A program made the position numbers and the translations under genes. A DNA stretch of 64,000 nt from Bog-950 sp964631835 (GTDB lineage Bacteria > Bacteroidota > Bacteroidia > Chitinophagales > LD1). The notes under the pieces are model-generated. The model made no database searches. It was not told the DNA's origin and saw only the letters and a list, made by a program, of their open reading frames with translations. Shown here piece after piece: positions 25,952-35,588 of this stretch; within the stretch, counting starts at the first letter, position 1, and the number at the start of each line of letters is the position of its first letter. The stretch covers positions 1-64,000 of the forward strand of contig CAZWAD010000013.1 of assembly GCA_964631835.1 (NCBI GenBank), written 5' to 3'.

Positions 25952-27267
25952 TCAGCCAGTATTTTTTCCAGTTCATTTTTGCGCGAACCCTTTATAAGGA
26001 TATAGCAGTTTTGGAAGTGTTGCTGTTGAAACCATTTTTTCGCTTCCTCAGTTTTTTCAAACCATTGAACGGCTGTGTTACCTTTCAGAAATTCAAAGCC
26101 GGTACCCACAAAAATTTTTTTCACCGCCTCCCAGTCTTTACCGCTAACTGCTGAAAGAATTTTTTCATGCTCAGCTTTAGAACTGTTACCCAGTTCCATC
26201 ATTTCCCCCAGAATCACAATTTTGTTGGGTTTGTCGGCTCTTTCAAAATTCTTCAGTGCCTCGGACATGCTCGATGGGTTGGCATTGTAAGCATCCAGGA
26301 TAATGGTGTTGCTTCCATAAGTGATTTTTTGTGAGCGGTTGTTAGAAGGAAAGTAGTTTTCAATAGCTTCCTTTATCTGATTCATTTCAACTCCGAAATA
26401 TTTTCCGACACAAACGGCACTCATTACATTTTCAAAGTTGTAATCGCCAATAAGGTTGGTTTGAATCTTGACTCCTTCCGTTTCAATAGATAAAAATTCC
26501 ATACTGCTATTAATCTTGCCACTACAGTACACATTTGGTAAGTTGCCGTAAATTATAGCCTTTGTGTTATGTCCATACTTGGATGCAATAACAGCACAAG
26601 TAAGCATTAATATTTCATTGTGTCCGTTTATGAAAACTTTCCTATTGTGTTGTGCTAAATGGCGATACAATTCTGTTTTCCCTTTCACCACACCATCAAA
26701 CCCGCCAAAACCTTCGGTGTGAGCCAATCCTACATTGGTAATTAATCCGTAATCGGGCTTTACATATTCGCAGTAAGAAGCAATTTCTCCCTGGTGGTTG
26801 GCGCCCATTTCTATTACAGCAAATTCTGCATCGGTTTTTATAGAGAGAAGAGTAAGCGGAATGCCAATATGATTGTTGAGGTTTCCGTGGGTGAAATACG
26901 TTTTGTACTTTTTGGAAAGTACGACAGCGATTAATTCTTTAGTTGTGGTTTTTCCATTTGAACCGGTGATGGCAAGCACGGGGCATTTCAATTTGCTGCG
27001 ATGATATGCCGCCAGTTGCTGAAGCGTTTGCAAAACATTACCAACTACGATAAGTTTTCCGTCAAATTTTTCTTTCCATTCCGGTTTGCTGATTTCATCA
27101 ACAACTGCATAGCCGGCTCCTTTATTAAACGCCTCTTCGGCAAATTGGTTGCCATTAAAATTTCCTCCTTTAAGCGCAAAAAAAATGTTTCCGGAAGTAA
27201 TGTTTCTTGTATCGGTGATAACGCCAGTAGATGAAAGATACGCCTGATATAAATTTTCAATTTGCAT
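25948..27267 (-). CDS. murF: UDP-N-acetylmuramoyl-tripeptide--D-alanyl-D-alanine ligase
   Basis: MurF adds D-Ala-D-Ala to the UDP-MurNAc-tripeptide, the last cytosolic step of the peptidoglycan precursor. It has 439 residues. The ATP-binding motif ITGSNGKTTTKELI is at about 100-113, followed by AVIEMGANHQGEI and LDAYNANPSSM. The N-terminal UDP-binding domain (1-95) is complete. It lies downstream of gldJ, separated by a terminator-like hairpin. Confidence 0.96.
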   Translation of the reverse strand: MQIENLYQAYLSSTGVITDTRNITSGNIFFALKGGNFNGNQFAEEAFNKGAGYAVVDEISKPEWKEKFDGKLIVVGNVLQTLQQLAAYHRSKLKCPVLAITGSNGKTTTKELIAVVLSKKYKTYFTHGNLNNHIGIPLTLLSIKTDAEFAVIEMGANHQGEIASYCEYVKPDYGLITNVGLAHTEGFGGFDGVVKGKTELYRHLAQHNRKVFINGHNEILMLTCAVIASKYGHNTKAIIYGNLPNVYCSGKINSSMEFLSIETEGVKIQTNLIGDYNFENVMSAVCVGKYFGVEMNQIKEAIENYFPSNNRSQKITYGSNTIILDAYNANPSSMSEALKNFERADKPNKIVILGEMMELGNSSKAEHEKILSAVSGKDWEAVKKIFVGTGFEFLKGNTAVQWFEKTEEAKKWFQQQHFQNCYILIKGSRKNELEKILAD

Positions 27268-27277
27268 AAACTGAAAA

Positions 27278-27317
27278 TAAAAAAGCCTCCGTGATTTCTC
27301 AGGAAGGCTTTTTTATT
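27278..27317 (-). terminator. Rho-independent terminator after gldJ
   Basis: On the minus strand a stem (GCCTTCC with GGAGGC, one bulge) is flanked by A-runs and followed by six T. It lies between the gldJ stop (27335) and the murF start (27267), so it should end or attenuate gldJ transcription before murF. Confidence 0.75.
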
Positions 27318-27334
27318 AGGTAGCTAACGGTTTA

Positions 27335-28834
27335 TTATCCTTTCATTTTTCTTTTTCCCTTTTCACCTGGGAAGTTATTTCCGCCCTTTCCGCCTTTCAT
27401 ATAATTACCCGAAGGCGAACCTACGCGGTCCATAGCGCAACGGAAACCAATATCATCAGTTGCCAAAGTCTGGTCTAAATATCTTCTGGTTCCGGGCGAA
27501 AGGAAATATGCCCTGTCTTTCCAGCTTCCTCCTTTGTAAACCCGGATATTGTCATCAATCAACGAAGACATTCCGAATTTATAATCAACGTTTGAAACTT
27601 CATCACCATCTAAAAAGTTTCTCACTTCACCTCTGCGGTAGTTTCTGCGACCTGCACTTTCTTCCTGAGTTACATCGCGCAATACCACTCTGCCAAGACT
27701 GTCTTTTTCAACAGGTACTCCATCCGCATCCAGCACTTTTGTTTTATACTGGTTGCCCCGGAAGGTTCTGAAATCATTGCCATCAATGGTAGTCATAGGA
27801 CGGTAAACATCCATCACCCATTCGTTTACGTTTCCAGCCATGTTATACAAGCCAAAGTCATTCGGCATATATGATTTAACCGGTGCGGTTACGTCTGCAT
27901 TGTCATTTAACTTTCCTGCAATACCCATGTTATCTCCGCGGCCTCTTTTGAAGTTAGCGAGAAACTCGCCTTGCCACATTCCTGATTTAGGATAGCGGGT
28001 TGAGGTTCCGTTCCATGGATAAATTCTTCTGTCTGTAATTCTTTCTTCAGATGTCATGGGCTGATTTCCAATCAAGCCAAGAGCCGCATATTCCCATTCA
28101 GCTTCGGTTGGCAGACGATATTTCGGAAGCATAATTCCATCTTCCAAACGCACGTGACGTGTTCCTGTACCGGTAGGATTCAAATCCTTCATAGGTCTTT
28201 TACCGGCAGCGCCTTCGTACTGACCAACGAGATAAGCATCGGTATTAAAGTTGTCGCTTCCGACCTGTGAAGGGTTTTCAGCTAAAACTCCTTTATTGAT
28301 TAGGATTCTTTCGTTCACCCGGTCAGTACGCCAGGCAGCAAAATCTGTTGCCTGAAGCCAGTTTACCCCCACCACCGGATAGAAATCATAAGCGGGGTGA
28401 CGGAAATAATACTCAACGTAAGGCTCATTGTAAGCCAGCTCGTCTCTCCAAACCAAAGTATCGGGAAGCGCTCTTCTTACTACATCCGGAAAGTCGGTTC
28501 CGAACACACGGTTCATCCAGTAGATGTACTCCCGATAATGAACGTTTGCAATTTCAGTTTCGTCCATATAAAATGAACTGGCAGTTACTCTGCGCGGAAC
28601 GTTATGGTACTCATACATCACATCCTGCTCGGTATTGCCCATCATGAAAGTGCCGCCCTGAATGGGAACTAATCCCGGACCTGTTTCCTGGCCCTGGTAT
28701 TGTGTTACTTCAAAGCCTCCGTTCTTGGAGTCATTGTAGTTCCATCCGGTGACAGATGATTTTTCCTTTTCGCATGAAGAAATCCCGATGACGAGCGGGA
28801 GTGCGAGAAGCGGATATAACTTGCTTAACTTCAT
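27335..28834 (-). CDS. gldJ: Gliding motility / type IX secretion lipoprotein GldJ
   Basis: GldJ is an outer-membrane lipoprotein of the formylglycine-generating-enzyme fold needed for T9SS and gliding-type motors. It has 499 residues. The lipoprotein signal ends at LPLVIGISSC (Cys21). The FGE-sulfatase domain covers about 55-470 (VPIQGGTFMMGNTEQD, YRLPTEAEWEYAA, YNMAGNVNEWVMDVY, VYKGGSWKDRAYFLSPGTRR). A glycine- and lysine-rich C-terminus ends it. It sits between murF and a porP gene, opposite porU and porV. Confidence 0.92.
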   Translation of the reverse strand: MKLSKLYPLLALPLVIGISSCEKEKSSVTGWNYNDSKNGGFEVTQYQGQETGPGLVPIQGGTFMMGNTEQDVMYEYHNVPRRVTASSFYMDETEIANVHYREYIYWMNRVFGTDFPDVVRRALPDTLVWRDELAYNEPYVEYYFRHPAYDFYPVVGVNWLQATDFAAWRTDRVNERILINKGVLAENPSQVGSDNFNTDAYLVGQYEGAAGKRPMKDLNPTGTGTRHVRLEDGIMLPKYRLPTEAEWEYAALGLIGNQPMTSEERITDRRIYPWNGTSTRYPKSGMWQGEFLANFKRGRGDNMGIAGKLNDNADVTAPVKSYMPNDFGLYNMAGNVNEWVMDVYRPMTTIDGNDFRTFRGNQYKTKVLDADGVPVEKDSLGRVVLRDVTQEESAGRRNYRRGEVRNFLDGDEVSNVDYKFGMSSLIDDNIRVYKGGSWKDRAYFLSPGTRRYLDQTLATDDIGFRCAMDRVGSPSGNYMKGGKGGNNFPGEKGKRKMKG

Positions 28835-28878
28835 TGGTAATTTAAGTTTAGTTTTTAAAGGGTTGTTTTAAAAGGTTG

Positions 28879-28908
28879 CTAAAGTAGAATTTAATATCAA
28901 AGTTCAAA
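28879..28908 (-). promoter_or_regulatory. Probable gldJ promoter
   Basis: On the minus strand TTTG (28905-28908) is followed after 18 bases by TACTTTAG (28879-28886), one mismatch from TAnnTTTG. It lies about 45 bases ahead of the gldJ ATG at 28834. Confidence 0.45.
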
Positions 28909-28951
28909 AAAATGGCCGTAAAAATTTATGCTGTTCGTTAACATTACTCTA

Positions 28952-29986
28952 TCAGAATTTCAAAATATCAGGACAGGAAACATAGGCTTTCATCTTTTTC
29001 GGGTTGAGCGAGTTGTCATCGCCCGTCCAGTTAAACGTAAATGAAAGTTCGTGGGTTCCCCCGGTTTTGTTTGCCAGTCGCGAAATGGTGTAATCATAAC
29101 TATAACCCACTCTGAATTTGCCTTTTTTAAATCCGAGGTAACCAATTACCGCATCCGAATTCCATATTGCATTCCTGTACCCCAAACCGAAATACATAAA
29201 ACTGATTCCTGTTAAAAACGAGGCTTGCGCCTGAAAAGCCCTTCCCTGATTCACGAATAAAACGTTTGGAGATACCCAAATATTGTACCGCGTATCTTTC
29301 TTATGTTTAACATTGAAAATTCCCCCAAAATGCACCGCAAACCGAACCGGCACCCGCGCCTCATTCAAATCGCTGAATGATTCGTTGTGCATTAATAAAT
29401 TATTTACGGCAAAACCCACGTAAAGTTTCTCCGTAAAAAACAAAAGCCCGGCACCTACTTCACCTGCATGAGTGGCTGTTACTCCGGGAGTAGGTTGGCT
29501 GGTAGGGTTCCTTACATTGATGTTGTTATAGAAACCGGTGTAAGGGTCAATCATATCACTCCACAGCAGTTCATTCCATTTAATGCGCGCGTGAACATAG
29601 GTGCCCGAAATGCCGATTTTCATCGCCATTTTTCGGTTGAACTTTATTTGCTGAGAGTACATCAGGCTCACTTTGTAGCTGGCGTACAGATTATTCATGA
29701 TCTGATCGCCAACAAAAAGGGCTCCTATGCCCGCCCTGATTTTATCAATATGCATATCGAACCCGGCCATGTACGTGGTATAACCTCCGTTAAATCCGTC
29801 ACCCAATCCGCTCCACTGGTTGCGGTAATTTAAAGTAGCTCGGGGACCGTATGAAATTCCTGCCAGGGCGGGATTAAGCTGAAGGGGTGCTGAAAAATAT
29901 TGCGACATTTCTACATCCTGACCGAAGCCTGCAGAACATATATTCAACAATAAAAAAAGGGAGAGATATTTGTGTTTACTTTGCAA
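28952..29986 (-). CDS. PorP/SprF-family type IX secretion membrane protein
   Basis: This outer-membrane barrel protein has 344 residues from TTG 29986 and opens its mature part with QDVEMSQYFSAPLQLNPALAG, the family signature. Later strands (YRNQWSGLGDGFNGGYTTYMAGFDMH, IGYLGFKKGKFRVGYSYDYTIS) complete it. Members either serve the T9SS core (PorP) or anchor adhesins (SprF), and sequence alone cannot say which. No ATG exists near the start. TTG 29986 gives a clean signal peptide (MQSKHKYLSLFLLLNICSAGFG), while GTG 30082 would add 32 basic residues. Confidence 0.85.
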   Translation of the reverse strand: MQSKHKYLSLFLLLNICSAGFGQDVEMSQYFSAPLQLNPALAGISYGPRATLNYRNQWSGLGDGFNGGYTTYMAGFDMHIDKIRAGIGALFVGDQIMNNLYASYKVSLMYSQQIKFNRKMAMKIGISGTYVHARIKWNELLWSDMIDPYTGFYNNINVRNPTSQPTPGVTATHAGEVGAGLLFFTEKLYVGFAVNNLLMHNESFSDLNEARVPVRFAVHFGGIFNVKHKKDTRYNIWVSPNVLFVNQGRAFQAQASFLTGISFMYFGLGYRNAIWNSDAVIGYLGFKKGKFRVGYSYDYTISRLANKTGGTHELSFTFNWTGDDNSLNPKKMKAYVSCPDILKF

Positions 29987-30087
29987 AATATTACGGGTTG
30001 ATAAAATAAAACTCAACAAAGCGCGTTTTATTGCGCGGTTTTTCAAAAAGCGTAAAAATAATGACTGCTTCGGTATATCCACTTTTT

Positions 30088-33000
30088 ATGAGTAGAATTT
30101 CAATATTCCGGCTTTCAGCACTGTTTATTTTTATTCTGCCGTTTCTTGCAAAGGCAGAGGATTTTCAACGAAAAATTGTGTGGAAGCAAACACCAAAAAC
30201 CTTTTCCATACTTGACCCAAAACCGATTACGCAGCCCACTTTTGAAAATGCAAAACATGCAGAGCAGTTCAACCTGCTTCCCGTTTATAACGAAATAATT
30301 CCCGTTCAATTTTCAGGAAATGTTACCGTTCAGATTGTCAATGCAACTTATTCTGCGGTAAATGTTGATGCCGGAAGCCTGTCGTATATCAGTGGTGATA
30401 TTGAGCCTAAATCCGAAATGGTCTTTTACCGCAAACAGCCTCGGACAGCTATTTCTATTCTTCCCTTTCGTAAAAATGCGGCAACCGGTACTGTTGAAAA
30501 GCTGGAATCATTCACTTTGCGCTTAAATGTTACACCGGGAATACATGCCCGCTCGGCTGCTGCTTATGCTTCTAACTCTGCATTGGCTTGGGGAAGTTTT
30601 TACAAGATTGCCGTAACTGCTGACGGCATCTACAAGATTGATTTCAGTTTTATAAAAAACACCCTTAAGATTGACCCGGCAGGGTTTAGCTTCAGCACAC
30701 TTGCCATTTTTGGAAATGGCGGAGGAATGATTCCCGAGCAAAATTCTGTTTCACGTCCCGATGACTTGATTGAAAACCCCACGATGATTGTTGACAACAA
30801 CGGGAACAATAAATTAGATGATGGTGATTATCTTTTGTTTTACGGACAAATGCCCGATGCCTGGAATTATAATTCTTCTACGCAAAGTTTTACTCACGAA
30901 AAAAATCTTTACACCGACAAAACTTTTTATTTCCTGACCACAGATGCCGGCACCGGAAAAAGAGTTTCGCAAGCTCCATCGGCAGGAAGCCCCAATAAAA
31001 CGATTACCGATTTTGATGAGCGTGTTTTCCGCGAAAGCGAAGAATACAACCTCCTTGCCAGCGGAAAACGCTGGCTGGGCGATAAAATGACTAGTTTCAA
31101 CAACACAAAAACTTTCTCATTTAATTTTCCCAACCTCATCACTTCGGTTCCGGTGAAGTTTACTTCCAGAGTCTCGGCTAATACCAGTAACGGATCAAAT
31201 ACAGTAGTCGGGATAAATCAGCAAGCCTCTTTCATCACCCATCCTATCAACGGGATTCCAATAAGTTCATATCCGCAGGCTTCACTTTCGAGCCAGATTT
31301 CTGCAAGCTACTCAGCTAATGGCGACCAAATCAATGTCACATACACTTTCAATCCTAACTCCGACCCTTCCGGTACTGCGGCTTCTTACATTGACTGGTT
31401 TGAAATGAATCTTAAACGAGGGCTTTCTTTCACCGGAAATGCCATGACTTTCAGAAGTATTGCTTCGGCAGGAATGGGAAGTGTTTCTAATTTTCAATTG
31501 AACAACTCTTCCTCTTCAACCAAAGTCTGGGATGTAACCAACATAGCCGACATTCAGGAAATGCAGGGAACCCTGAACGGCTCGCAGTTTTCGTTTACAA
31601 CCGCCACAGATATTCTGAAAGAGTTTATTGCGTTTAACAGCAATGCTTCGTTTGGTTCACCTGAATACATTGGCAAAGTCGAAAATCAAAACCTCCATGC
31701 CTTAGGCCAGCCCGATATGCTGATTATAACCCATGCAGATTTTAAAGGAGCATCGAATGAACTGGCGAATTTTCACCGTACGCTTGATAATATTTCGGTG
31801 AGCGTGGTTGACGTGGATGAAATATACAATGAATTTGGCTGCGGCAAGCCCGACATTTCTGCCATCCGCGATTTTGTAAAAATGTTTTACGACCGGGCAG
31901 GTGGAGATACGGCTTTAATACCGCGCTATCTTTTGCTAATGGGCGATGGAACTTACGACCCGAAAAACCGCATTGCCAACAACAACAATTACATTTCTAC
32001 CTACCAAAGCAACGAGTCTGATTCACCGACAAGCACTTTTACTTCCGATGATTTCTTCGGATTGCTTGATGCCAATGAAGGCGGCAACATTGCTGCCGGC
32101 ACCCAGATGCTTGATGTAGGTGTGGGCCGCTTGCCGGTAGGCAGCGAAAGCGATGCCTGGGCGGTGGTGAACAAAATAAAAAACTACAAACGCCCGCAGC
32201 AGGATGCCTCTTGCATACAGATTACCTCGAATAACAGTTGGAGGAATGTAATTACTTTCATTGGCGATGATTTGGATGAAGGCGGTACGGTTTTCGAAAA
32301 TTATTCAAATACACTGGCTGATAATACCCGCGCTGCAAACCCTGCTTACAACTACGAAAAAATTTATCTCGATGCTTTCAAACAGGTTCCAACCCCTGCC
32401 GGTGACCGGTATCCTGAAGTTAACACCTCCATACTTAACAGAATCAATGCTGGTGCACTGATTGTAAACTACGTGGGGCATGGCGGTGAAACCAACTGGG
32501 CGCACGAGCGCATTTTCAACATGGCGGATATTGTGCCGCTCAATAACCGCGAAAAGCTTCCGCTGTTTATTACCGCCACCTGCGATTTCAGCCGCTTCGA
32601 TATTCCCACCCGCTCTGCCGGTGAATGGCTGATTATGAATGCCAACGGAGGCGGAATTGCTTCGGTAACGACTGTTCGATTAGTTTACCAATATGCCAAC
32701 CAACAAATCAATGATGCCACTTTCAATAATCTGATGAGCAGTTATGAGGGGCGGTTTCCTACACTTGGCGAAGTAATCATGCAGGCGAAAAATGACATTA
32801 TCGGTTTATACGACAACGGCAACACCCGCAAGTTTATGCTCATTGGCGACCCTGCCCTTACGCTTAACTATCCGCGTTACGATGTGGTAACTACCGAGGT
32901 AAATAACAAACCGGTTTCGCTTCCGCATGATACGCTGAAGGCTTTATCGGAAGTGACTATCAAAGGCGAAGTGCATGACGATAACGGTAACAAGCTGACC

Positions 33001-33957
33001 TCTTTCAACGGAGTTGTTTACCCCTTGGTGTTCGATAAAATCTCAACCCTTCAAACCATAGGCAACGATGCCCCGAGCATCATTAATTTTCAGATGTATA
33101 AAAACACCCTTTTTAAAGGCAAGGCAAGCGTAACCAATGGCGATTTCAGTTTTTCATTTATTGTTCCCAAAGATATTAACTACCAGTTCGGCAACGGGAG
33201 AATAAGTTACTATGCCGACAACGGCAATTATATTGACGCACACGGTTACACCAACAACATAGTTATTGGCGGCTCGGCAGATTCATTTTCTGTTGATAAT
33301 GCCGGCCCTCAAATGGATTCGTATATGAACGATGAGAAATTTGTTTTCGGTGGAACTACCGGCACCGACCCCATGCTGCTGGTAAAACTTTCAGATGAAA
33401 GCGGCATCAATACCGTAGGCAACGGAATAGGCCACGACCTCACCGCCATTCTCGATGATAACACCCAAAACAAAGTAGTGCTGAACGACTACTACGAAAG
33501 CGAGCTCGATAATTTCCGGAAAGGCGAAATAAAATACCCGTTTTCGAAACTAACCATAGGCAGGCATACGCTTAAATTGAAAGCCTGGGACATTCACAAC
33601 AACTCATCGGAAGACTACATGGAGTTTGTGGTTGCTTCTAATGCCAAGCTGGCGCTAAGCCATGTTTACAACTACCCGAATCCTTTTACCACACATACAC
33701 AATTCATGTTCGAGCACAACCGCCCCTGCGATGATTTGAATGTGAGCGTTCAGATTTACACCGTGAGCGGAAAATTAGTGAAGAGTATTGTAGAGCAGGT
33801 TCACAGCGAAGGCTACCGGGTGGACGATATTGCCTGGAACGGGTTAGATGATTATGGCGACCCCATTGGCAAGGGAGTGTATGTGTACAAAGTGAATGTG
33901 CGCGACAGCAACGGCAACTCGGCTCATAAATTTGAGAAATTGGTGTTGCTGAGGTAA
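30088..33957 (+). CDS. porU: Type IX secretion sortase PorU (C25 peptidase family)
   Basis: PorU removes the C-terminal domain of T9SS cargo at the cell surface and attaches it to anionic LPS. It has 1289 residues from ATG 30088; earlier ATG codons (30031, 30061) would lengthen the signal peptide (MSRISIFRLSALFIFILPFLAKA). The gingipain-type C25 domain lies in the middle. The catalytic His is in NYVGHGGE (about 798) and Cys in TATCDFSR (about 832). The last 100 residues (YNYPNPFTTHTQFMFEHNR .. GKGVYVYKVNV) form a sorting-type domain like that of PorU in other species. It is divergent from the porP gene and upstream of porV. Confidence 0.93.
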   Translation: MSRISIFRLSALFIFILPFLAKAEDFQRKIVWKQTPKTFSILDPKPITQPTFENAKHAEQFNLLPVYNEIIPVQFSGNVTVQIVNATYSAVNVDAGSLSYISGDIEPKSEMVFYRKQPRTAISILPFRKNAATGTVEKLESFTLRLNVTPGIHARSAAAYASNSALAWGSFYKIAVTADGIYKIDFSFIKNTLKIDPAGFSFSTLAIFGNGGGMIPEQNSVSRPDDLIENPTMIVDNNGNNKLDDGDYLLFYGQMPDAWNYNSSTQSFTHEKNLYTDKTFYFLTTDAGTGKRVSQAPSAGSPNKTITDFDERVFRESEEYNLLASGKRWLGDKMTSFNNTKTFSFNFPNLITSVPVKFTSRVSANTSNGSNTVVGINQQASFITHPINGIPISSYPQASLSSQISASYSANGDQINVTYTFNPNSDPSGTAASYIDWFEMNLKRGLSFTGNAMTFRSIASAGMGSVSNFQLNNSSSSTKVWDVTNIADIQEMQGTLNGSQFSFTTATDILKEFIAFNSNASFGSPEYIGKVENQNLHALGQPDMLIITHADFKGASNELANFHRTLDNISVSVVDVDEIYNEFGCGKPDISAIRDFVKMFYDRAGGDTALIPRYLLLMGDGTYDPKNRIANNNNYISTYQSNESDSPTSTFTSDDFFGLLDANEGGNIAAGTQMLDVGVGRLPVGSESDAWAVVNKIKNYKRPQQDASCIQITSNNSWRNVITFIGDDLDEGGTVFENYSNTLADNTRAANPAYNYEKIYLDAFKQVPTPAGDRYPEVNTSILNRINAGALIVNYVGHGGETNWAHERIFNMADIVPLNNREKLPLFITATCDFSRFDIPTRSAGEWLIMNANGGGIASVTTVRLVYQYANQQINDATFNNLMSSYEGRFPTLGEVIMQAKNDIIGLYDNGNTRKFMLIGDPALTLNYPRYDVVTTEVNNKPVSLPHDTLKALSEVTIKGEVHDDNGNKLTSFNGVVYPLVFDKISTLQTIGNDAPSIINFQMYKNTLFKGKASVTNGDFSFSFIVPKDINYQFGNGRISYYADNGNYIDAHGYTNNIVIGGSADSFSVDNAGPQMDSYMNDEKFVFGGTTGTDPMLLVKLSDESGINTVGNGIGHDLTAILDDNTQNKVVLNDYYESELDNFRKGEIKYPFSKLTIGRHTLKLKAWDIHNNSSEDYMEFVVASNAKLALSHVYNYPNPFTTHTQFMFEHNRPCDDLNVSVQIYTVSGKLVKSIVEQVHSEGYRVDDIAWNGLDDYGDPIGKGVYVYKVNVRDSNGNSAHKFEKLVLLR

Positions 33958-33967
33958 GATATTGTCA

Positions 33968-33997
33968 TCCTGAGTTTTGGCTTTGCAAAACGAAGGA
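33968..33997. repeat. REP-like hairpin downstream of porU
   Basis: TCCT (33968-33971) and AGGA (33994-33997) enclose opposed GA pairs, an inner stem GTTTTG/CAAAAC and a six-base loop. The sequence GTCATCCTGAG...CGAAGGA has the look of a dispersed Bacteroidota palindrome. It starts 10 bases after the porU stop and may also reduce read-through towards porV. Confidence 0.55.
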
Positions 33998-34086
33998 ACT
34001 TGTATTTAATACAATCTGTAACTTGAGTTAAACTTCTCCGTAAGAAAGAAAGCCAAACACCAACATGCTTTATTCACTAAAAAGAT

Positions 34087-34094
34087 TACTTTTG
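34087..34094 (+). promoter_or_regulatory. Promoter-like -7 box before porV
   Basis: TACTTTTG is an exact TAnnTTTG match 72 bases ahead of the porV ATG. No convincing -33 TTTG at 18-21 bases. It suggests porV may be transcribed separately from porU. Confidence 0.3.
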
Positions 34095-34165
34095 GCGTCC
34101 ATTTTTAAAACAATCCACATATCGCAACAGGTTTACCTCTCATTTTAATTCACTAATTTTAAAAC

Positions 34166-35521
34166 ATGAATTATTTGTTGCGTGCCAAAAGCGCCTTTGC
34201 TTTTTTAAGTTTTTCGGTTCTGGCGGTTGCATTTGCCCAGGCTCAAACCATTAATACCGGTGCCGGAAGAATCAACACGGTAACTACCGCAGTTCCTTTT
34301 CTTCGCATTAACCCCGATGCCCGCGCAGGCGGCATGGGCGATGTTGGAATTGCCGCACCGGTTTACGGCAATGGCGATGGGCCTAACGATTACCTGAACC
34401 CCGATGTTAACGGGCTTTATACTAACCCCTCCAAACTCGCTTTTATTGATAAAGATTTTGGTTTCTCCGTCAGCTTCAGCCCCTGGCTTAAGGCGCTGGT
34501 AAACGATATTTACCTGGCAAGTTTAAATGGGTACTACAAAGTAAAAAAACAACAAACCGTTGCTCTTTCCGTTCGCTACTTTTCGCTGGGTAATATCACT
34601 TTCACCGATTTCAACGGCTCCGAAACCGGGCAGTTCCGCCCCAATGAATTTGCCATTGACGGGCACTATGCGCGCAGGCTGGGACCTTATTTTTCAGTAG
34701 CCGCTTCGCTTCGCTTTATTTACTCCAATCTGGCAGGCGGGCAAAGTGTAGATGGAAATCTGGTGAAACCCGGTTTAGCCGGTGCGGGTGATATTTCTGC
34801 TTTCTTCATGAAAAAATTTAATAAAAACGAAGCGCACAAACTCGAGCACGAACTATCTGTGGGGCTTAACATTTCCAACATCGGCAGTAAGATTTCTTAC
34901 ACCGATAATGTGAACCGCGACTTTATTCCTACCAACCTGGGTCTTGGTGTGGGTTATACTTTTAATATTGATAAACACAGCGCCATAGGGGTTTATTTAG
35001 ATGTAAACAAACTGCTGGTCCCTACACCCGACCCTACAGATTCTACCCGCTCCTGGAAGCAAAAATCAAGCATTACCGGTATGTTCACTTCGTTTGGCGA
35101 TGCACCGGGCGGCAGCAGGGAAGAATTCAATGAAGTAACCTGGGGCATTGGTGCAGAGTACATGTACAACAAGCAGTTTGGTGTTCGCTTCGGATATTTT
35201 TACGAGCACCCGCTCAAAGGCAACCGCCAGTTTCTTACTGCGGGTTTAACCGTTAAGTACAGCGTTGCCGGGTTGAACTTCTCTTACTTAATACCAACTA
35301 CTATACAGCGCAACCCGCTGGATAATACGCTTCGCTTTACGCTGTTGTTTGATTTCCTGGCCGGAGGCAAGAAATCAGGACAAAACAATACCGGAATTTC
35401 GCTGGTGCCTGATGCCCCGAAAAAGAAGAAAGTGAAAGACGAAAAGCAACCGGAACCGGTTGATACCGAACCTAAAAAACCCGTGAAAGAAAACAAGCTG
35501 GAACCGGTAGAGCCGAAATAA
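34166..35521 (+). CDS. porV: Type IX secretion shuttle barrel PorV (LptO)
   Basis: PorV carries T9SS cargo from the translocon to the PorU sortase complex. It has 451 residues. Signal peptide 1-27; the mature N-terminus (NTVTTAVPFLRINPDARAGGMGDVG region) is diagnostic. FadL-like barrel strands continue to about residue 400 (LRFTLLFDFLAGGKK). A highly charged K/P/E-rich tail of about 50 residues follows the barrel, longer than I would expect. It follows porU on the same strand after 208 bases. Confidence 0.93.
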   Translation: MNYLLRAKSAFAFLSFSVLAVAFAQAQTINTGAGRINTVTTAVPFLRINPDARAGGMGDVGIAAPVYGNGDGPNDYLNPDVNGLYTNPSKLAFIDKDFGFSVSFSPWLKALVNDIYLASLNGYYKVKKQQTVALSVRYFSLGNITFTDFNGSETGQFRPNEFAIDGHYARRLGPYFSVAASLRFIYSNLAGGQSVDGNLVKPGLAGAGDISAFFMKKFNKNEAHKLEHELSVGLNISNIGSKISYTDNVNRDFIPTNLGLGVGYTFNIDKHSAIGVYLDVNKLLVPTPDPTDSTRSWKQKSSITGMFTSFGDAPGGSREEFNEVTWGIGAEYMYNKQFGVRFGYFYEHPLKGNRQFLTAGLTVKYSVAGLNFSYLIPTTIQRNPLDNTLRFTLLFDFLAGGKKSGQNNTGISLVPDAPKKKKVKDEKQPEPVDTEPKKPVKENKLEPVEPK

Positions 35522-35539
35522 AGTTCAGAAGATTAAATA

Positions 35540-35572
35540 AAAAGCCCCGAAATTCTTTTCGGGGCTTTTTTA
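35540..35572 (+). terminator. Bidirectional terminator after porV
   Basis: A perfect stem AAAAGCCCCGAA/TTCGGGGCTTTT with flanking A- and T-runs lies between porV and the convergent hydrolase gene and can serve both strands. Confidence 0.9.
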
Positions 35573-35588
35573 TGAGCGCCAGAATTGG

